Positions 57,601 to 64,000 of a DNA stretch of 64,000 bases are shown in pieces. Both the position numbers and the translations under genes were made by a program. The stretch's first letter is position 1. The number at the start of each line of letters is the position of its first letter. Origin of the DNA: Astropecten irregularis (Eukaryota; Echinodermata; Asteroidea; Paxillosida; Astropectinidae); NCBI GenBank assembly GCA_963971285.1, contig OZ020244.1, positions 12,276,001 through 12,340,000 on the forward strand, given 5' to 3'. The notes below the pieces were generated by a model. It saw only the letters and a list, made by a program, of their open reading frames with translations, was not told the origin of the DNA and made no database searches.

Positions 57601-60600
57601 ATACTTAATACCCACTAATTTTCATGACGATCGGACAATGTCTTCATGACGATCGGCCTATCGGCTATTGTGTTACCAAAATCTCATTTTGATGACGTTA
57701 TGATGACGTCACAGTATTTTGCTCCGAAAATGTTGATCTCTGTTGCACATTTAAGAATTACAAAAAGAATTTTAAAGATACCATCTTTCGTTCACTAGTT
57801 ATCGTTAAAATAACTTTAATGACCCAAATATTCAATAAATCATAAGAAATCGGAGGATGACGTCATGATGACGTCATTGCAATTTTTTGATATAACACTT
57901 CCCGACTTAGACACGTACCAAGTTTCCACTCAGTCGAACCAAGGGTTCGCTCATAATTGACATGCGAAGTTTGGCCATTTATGGCACTGTCACGTGACCC
58001 ATGATGACGTCATGATGACGAAATTGTTCGGCACACATCCGCACTATAGGGACTTTGTTTTGACCAAGTTTGGCTGATATTGGCTGTTTAAAACTAAACA
58101 AAGTGGGGTGTAGAAAGTCTGTGCACAAGCCTATGACAGAACAAAAAGAAAAGCTTTTCGCTTCCGCGAAAAAGCCAAAAATACAAGTTTTCGAACGTTG
58201 AGGGCGTCTTACCGATTTTCGTTTGCAGTCCGGAGAAGACTTGCCGGCGTGCATTTTCTGAACAAGTCATGCAACGCAGGGCTCCCCAAATGCCTTGAAA
58301 TGAAATATTTTTAGGGTATACACAAAATGTATGAGCTGGCGAACAGAATTGGGCCTATATGCAAGTCTTGTCCCGGTAATGAAGATGCGCGCATACCGTA
58401 AAGTTAGAATTTGCTAGAGATAAAGAAAGCTTACAATTTTCAAAAAATCGTAAAAAATTCAATCAAGATGCCGTCGTGTCGCCGTTTCACATTTAGCATC
58501 CCGGACACACATACTTAATACCCACTAATTTTCATGACGATCGGACAATGTCTTCATGACGATCGGCCTATCGGCTATTGTGTTACCAAAATCTCATTTT
58601 GATGACGTTATGATGACGTCACAGTATTTTGCTCCGAAAATGTTGATCTCTGTTGCACATTTAAGAATTACAAAAAGAATTTTAAAGATACCATCTTTCG
58701 TTCACTAGTTATCGTTAAAATAACTTTAATGACCCAAATATTCAATAAATCATAAGAAATCGGAGGATGACGTCATGATGACGTCATTGCAATTTTTTGA
58801 TATAACACTTCCCGACTTAGACACGTACCAAGTTTCCACTCAGTCGAACCAAGGGTTCGCTCATAATTGACATGCGAAGTTTGGCCATTTATGGCACTGT
58901 CACGTGACCCATGATGACGTCATGATGACGAAATTGTTCGGCACACATCCGCACTATAGGGACTTTGTTTTGACCAAGTTTGGCTGATATTGGCTGTTTA
59001 AAACTAAACAAAGTGGGGTGTAGAAAGTCTGTGCACAAGCCTATGACAGAACAAAAAGAAAAGCTTTTCGCTTCCGCGAAAAAGCCAAAAATACAAGTTT
59101 TCGAACGTTGAGGGCGTCTTACCGATTTTCGTTTGCAGTCCGGAGAAGACTTGCCGGCGTGCATTTTCTGAACAAGTCATGCAACGCAGGGCTCCCCAAA
59201 TGCCTTGAAATGAAATATTTTTAGGGTATACACAAAATGTATGAGCTGGCGAACAGAATTGGGCCTATATGCAAGTCTTGTCCCGGTAATGAAGATGCGC
59301 GCATACCGTAAAGTTAGAATTTGCTAGAGATAAAGAAAGCTTACAATTTTCAAAAAATCGTAAAAAATTCAATCAAGATGCCGTCGTGTCGCCGTTTCAC
59401 ATTTAGCATCCCGGACACACATACTTAATACCCACTAATTTTCATGACGATCGGACAATGTCTTCATGACGATCGGCCTATCGGCTATTGTGTTACCAAA
59501 ATCTCATTTTGATGACGTTATGATGACGTCACAGTATTTTGCTCCGAAAATGTTGATCTCTGTTGCACATTTAAGAATTACAAAAAGAATTTTAAAGATA
59601 CCATCTTTCGTTCACTAGTTATCGTTAAAATAACTTTAATGACCCAAATATTCAATAAATCATAAGAAATCGGAGGATGACGTCATGATGACGTCATTGC
59701 AATTTTTTGATATAACACTTCCCGACTTAGACACGTACCAAGTTTCCACTCAGTCGAACCAAGGGTTCGCTCATAATTGACATGCGAAGTTTGGCCATTT
59801 ATGGCACTGTCACGTGACCCATGATGACGTCATGATGACGAAATTGTTCGGCACACATCCGCACTATAGGGACTTTGTTTTGACCAAGTTTGGCTGATAT
59901 TGGCTGTTTAAAACTAAACAAAGTGGGGTGTAGAAAGTCTGTGCACAAGCCTATGACAGAACAAAAAGAAAAGCTTTTCGCTTCCGCGAAAAAGCCAAAA
60001 ATACAAGTTTTCGAACGTTGAGGGCGTCTTACCGATTTTCGTTTGCAGTCCGGAGAAGACTTGCCGGCGTGCATTTTCTGAACAAGTCATGCAACGCAGG
60101 GCTCCCCAAATGCCTTGAAATGAAATATTTTTAGGGTATACACAAAATGTATGAGCTGGCGAACAGAATTGGGCCTATATGCAAGTCTTGTCCCGGTAAT
60201 GAAGATGCGCGCATACCGTAAAGTTAGAATTTGCTAGAGATAAAGAAAGCTTACAATTTTCAAAAAATCGTAAAAAATTCAATCAAGATGCCGTCGTGTC
60301 GCCGTTTCACATTTAGCATCCCGGACACACATACTTAATACCCACTAATTTTCATGACGATCGGACAATGTCTTCATGACGATCGGCCTATCGGCTATTG
60401 TGTTACCAAAATCTCATTTTGATGACGTTATGATGACGTCACAGTATTTTGCTCCGAAAATGTTGATCTCTGTTGCACATTTAAGAATTACAAAAAGAAT
60501 TTTAAAGATACCATCTTTCGTTCACTAGTTATCGTTAAAATAACTTTAATGACCCAAATATTCAATAAATCATAAGAAATCGGAGGATGACGTCATGATG

Positions 60601-63600
60601 ACGTCATTGCAATTTTTTGATATAACACTTCCCGACTTAGACACGTACCAAGTTTCCACTCAGTCGAACCAAGGGTTCGCTCATAATTGACATGCGAAGT
60701 TTGGCCATTTATGGCACTGTCACGTGACCCATGATGACGTCATGATGACGAAATTGTTCGGCACACATCCGCACTATAGGGACTTTGTTTTGACCAAGTT
60801 TGGCTGATATTGGCTGTTTAAAACTAAACAAAGTGGGGTGTAGAAAGTCTGTGCACAAGCCTATGACAGAACAAAAAGAAAAGCTTTTCGCTTCCGCGAA
60901 AAAGCCAAAAATACAAGTTTTCGAACGTTGAGGGCGTCTTACCGATTTTCGTTTGCAGTCCGGAGAAGACTTGCCGGCGTGCATTTTCTTGACAAGTCAT
61001 GCAACGCAGGGCTCCCCAAATGCCTTGAAATGAAATATTTTTAGGGTATACTCAAAATGTATGAGCTGGCGAACAGAATTGGGCCTATATGCAAGTCTTG
61101 TCCCGGTAATGAAGATGCGCGCATACCGTAAAGTTAGAATTTGCTAGAGATAAAGAAAGCTTACAATTTTCAAAAAATCGTAAAAAATTCAATCAAGATG
61201 CCGTCGTGTCGCCGTTTCACATTTAGCATCCCGGACACACATACTTAATACCCACTAATTTTCATGACGATCGGACAATGTCTTCATGACGATCGGCCTA
61301 TCGGCTATTGTGTTACCAAAATCTCATTTTGATGACGTTATGATGACGTCACAGTATTTTGCTCCGAAAATGTTGATCTCTGTTGCACATTTAAGAATTA
61401 CAAAAAGAATTTTAAAGATACCATCTTTCGTTCACTAGTTATCGTTAAAATAACTTTAATGACCCAAATATTCAATAAATCATAAGAAATCGGAGGATGA
61501 CGTCATGATGACGTCATTGCAATTTTTTGATATAACACTTCCCGACTTAGACACGTACCAAGTTTCCACTCAGTCGAACCAAGGGTTCGCTCATAATTGA
61601 CATGCGAAGTTTGGCCATTTATGGCACTGTCACGTGACCCATGATGACGTCATGATGACGAAATTGTTCGGCACACATCCGCACTATAGGGACTTTGTTT
61701 TGACCAAGTTTGGCTGATATTGGCTGTTTAAAACTAAACAAAGTGGGGTGTAGAAAGTCTGTGCACAAGCCTATGACAGAACAAAAAGAAAAGCTTTTCG
61801 CTTCCGCGAAAAAGCCAAAAATACAAGTTTTCGAACGTTGAGGGCGTCTTACCGATTTTCGTTTGCAGTCCGGAGAAGACTTGCCGGCGTGCATTTTCTG
61901 AACAAGTCATGCAACGCAGGGCTCCCCAAATGCCTTGAAATGAAATATTTTTAGGGTATACACAAAATGTATGAGCTGGCGAACAGAATTGGGCCTATAT
62001 GCAAGTCTTGTCCCGGTAATGAAGATGCGCGCATACCGTAAAGTTAGAATTTGCTAGAGATAAAGAAAGCTTACAATTTTCAAAAAATCGTAAAAAATTC
62101 AATCAAGATGCCGTCGTGTCGCCGTTTCACATTTAGCATCCCGGACACACATACTTAATACCCACTAATTTTCATGACGATCGGACAATGTCTTCATGAC
62201 GATCGGCCTATCGGCTATTGTGTTACCAAAATCTCATTTTGATGACGTTATGATGACGTCACAGTATTTTGCTCCGAAAATGTTGATCTCTGTTGCACAT
62301 TTAAGAATTACAAAAAGAATTTTAAAGATACCATCTTTCGTTCACTAGTTATCGTTAAAATAACTTTAATGACCCAAATATTCAATAAATCATAAGAAAT
62401 CGGAGGATGACGTCATGATGACGTCATTGCAATTTTTTGATATAACACTTCCCGACTTAGACACGTACCAAGTTTCCACTCAGTCGAACCAAGGGTTCGC
62501 TCATAATTGACATGCGAAGTTTGGCCATTTATGGCACTGTCACGTGACCCATGATGACGTCATGATGACGAAATTGTTCGGCACACATCCGCACTATAGG
62601 GACTTTGTTTTGACCAAGTTTGGCTGATATTGGCTGTTTAAAACTAAACAAAGTGGGGTGTAGAAAGTCTGTGCACAAGCCTATGACAGAACAAAAAGAA
62701 AAGCTTTTCGCTTCCGCGAAAAAGCCAAAAATACAAGTTTTCGAACGTTGAGGGCGTCTTACCGATTTTCGTTTGCAGTCCGGAGAAGACTTGCCGGCGT
62801 GCATTTTCTGAACAAGTCATGCAACGCAGGGCTCCCCAAATGCCTTGAAATGAAATATTTTTAGGGTATACACAAAATGTATGAGCTGGCGAACAGAATT
62901 GGGCCTATATGCAAGTCTTGTCCCGGTAATGAAGATGCGCGCATACCGTAAAGTTAGAATTTGCTAGAGATAAAGAAAGCTTACAATTTTCAAAAAATCG
63001 TAAAAAATTCAATCAAGATGCCGTCGTGTCGCCGTTTCACATTTAGCATCCCGGACACACATACTTAATACCCACTAATTTTCATGACGATCGGACAATG
63101 TCTTCATGACGATCGGCCTATCGGCTATTGTGTTACCAAAATCTCATTTTGATGACGTTATGATGACGTCACAGTATTTTGCTCCGAAAATGTTGATCTC
63201 TGTTGCACATTTAAGAATTACAAAAAGAATTTTAAAGATACCATCTTTCGTTCACTAGTTATCGTTAAAATAACTTTAATGACCCAAATATTCAATAAAT
63301 CATAAGAAATCGGAGGATGACGTCATGATGACGTCATTGCAATTTTTTGATATAACACTTCCCGACTTAGACACGTACCAAGTTTCCACTCAGTCGAACC
63401 AAGGGTTCGCTCATAATTGACATGCGAAGTTTGGCCATTTATGGCACTGTCACGTGACCCATGATGACGTCATGATGACGAAATTGTTCGGCACACATCC
63501 GCACTATAGGGACTTTGTTTTGACCAAGTTTGGCTGATATTGGCTGTTTAAAACTAAACAAAGTGGGGTGTAGAAAGTCTGTGCACAAGCCTATGACAGA

Positions 63601-64000
63601 ACAAAAAGAAAAGCTTTTCGCTTCCGCGAAAAAGCCAAAAATACAAGTTTTCGAACGTTGAGGGCGTCTTACCGATTTTCGTTTGCAGTCCGGAGAAGAC
63701 TTGCCGGCGTGCATTTTCTGAACAAGTCATGCAACGCAGGGCTCCCCAAATGCCTTGAAATGAAATATTTTTAGGGTATACACAAAATGTATGAGCTGGC
63801 GAACAGAATTGGGCCTATATGCAAGTCTTGTCCCGGTAATGAAGATGCGCGCATACCGTAAAGTTAGAATTTGCTAGAGATAAAGAAAGCTTACAATTTT
63901 CAAAAAATCGTAAAAAATTCAATCAAGATGCCGTCGTGTCGCCGTTTCACATTTAGCATCCCGGACACACATACTTAATACCCACTAATTTTCATGACGA
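54690..64000. repeat. Satellite array, 910-bp monomer, right block
   Basis: About 10.2 head-to-tail copies in the same orientation as the left block, period exactly 910 bp. Copies are identical as far as I can see apart from a few bases near 60990-61052. Diagnostic differences from the left block are fixed in all copies: GATGACGTTATG for GATGACTTATG, CAAAAAATCG for CATAAAATCG, ACCGATTTTCG, AAATATTTTTAGGG, and ATAATTGACATG, which puts a stop into the 70-codon plus-strand frame. It runs to the window end. Confidence 0.97.

Noticed and set aside
1-64000. tRNA and rRNA genes
   Set aside because: Looked for GGTTCGAATC-type B boxes and conserved rRNA segments by eye and saw none; a covariance-model search would be decisive.

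Overview
This is eukaryotic DNA, almost certainly from an animal. It has introns with GT-AG boundaries, vertebrate/invertebrate-type transposons and long satellite arrays, and no prokaryotic operon structure. An AT-rich genome carrying a Ngaro-type tyrosine-recombinase retrotransposon with an SGNH hydrolase ORF, a Helentron-type rolling-circle transposon and hAT-like MITEs fits a marine invertebrate (echinoderm, hemichordate, cephalochordate or mollusc). The sequence alone does not settle the species.

Layout. 1-15893: about 17.5 copies of a 904/909-bp satellite. 15894-18145: decayed satellite relatives, then nine copies of a 130-bp repeat. 18146-24020: mostly non-coding, with one three-exon minus-strand gene for a small OB-fold (RPA1-like) protein at 20054-21984 and pieces of a dispersed repeat. 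24029-24749: hAT-like MITE with an 8-bp target duplication. 24750-27337: dispersed repeats, a 163-bp palindrome and a TTAA-flanked MITE. 27368-43932: a very large Helentron coding region, split near its 5' end by a complete 7.0-kb Ngaro retrotransposon (27920-34962). 43933-49020: minisatellites, a 77-bp tandem array split by a second hAT-like MITE (45993-47198), and unassigned DNA. 49030-50000: satellite relatives and four more 130-bp repeats, mirroring the left edge. 50647-52176: an array of palindromes and a 340-bp tandem repeat. 52214-54489: a long inverted-repeat element holding a dead LINE fragment. 54490-54689: assembly gap of 200 N. 54690-64000: about 10 nearly identical 910-bp copies of the same satellite family.

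Most notable content. The Helentron ORF is intact over 2988 codons. It joins a PHD-like finger, a herpesvirus-tegument-type (C76-like) cysteine protease signature, an OTU protease, an 18-residue basic repeat, a DUF6570-like zinc region, a HUH/Y2 Rep nuclease, a PIF1 helicase and an EEP endonuclease. The Ngaro element sits inside this ORF. It shows the split direct repeats A1-ORFs-B1-A2-B2, and the same six bases ATAATT occur at its left end, its internal B1/A2 junction and its right end. That is the footprint expected of tyrosine-recombinase integration of a circle. If one ATAATT is kept, the Helentron frame continues across the insertion. The Ngaro copy is young (A1 and A2 differ at about one base in 487) but carries an in-frame stop in gag and a frameshift in the recombinase.

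How the genes relate. Almost all coding capacity here belongs to mobile elements; the OB-fold gene is the only plausible host-like gene, and even it could be transposon-associated. The short ORFs that recur in each satellite monomer are by-products of repetition and are not annotated as genes. The right satellite array is linked to the rest only through the N gap.
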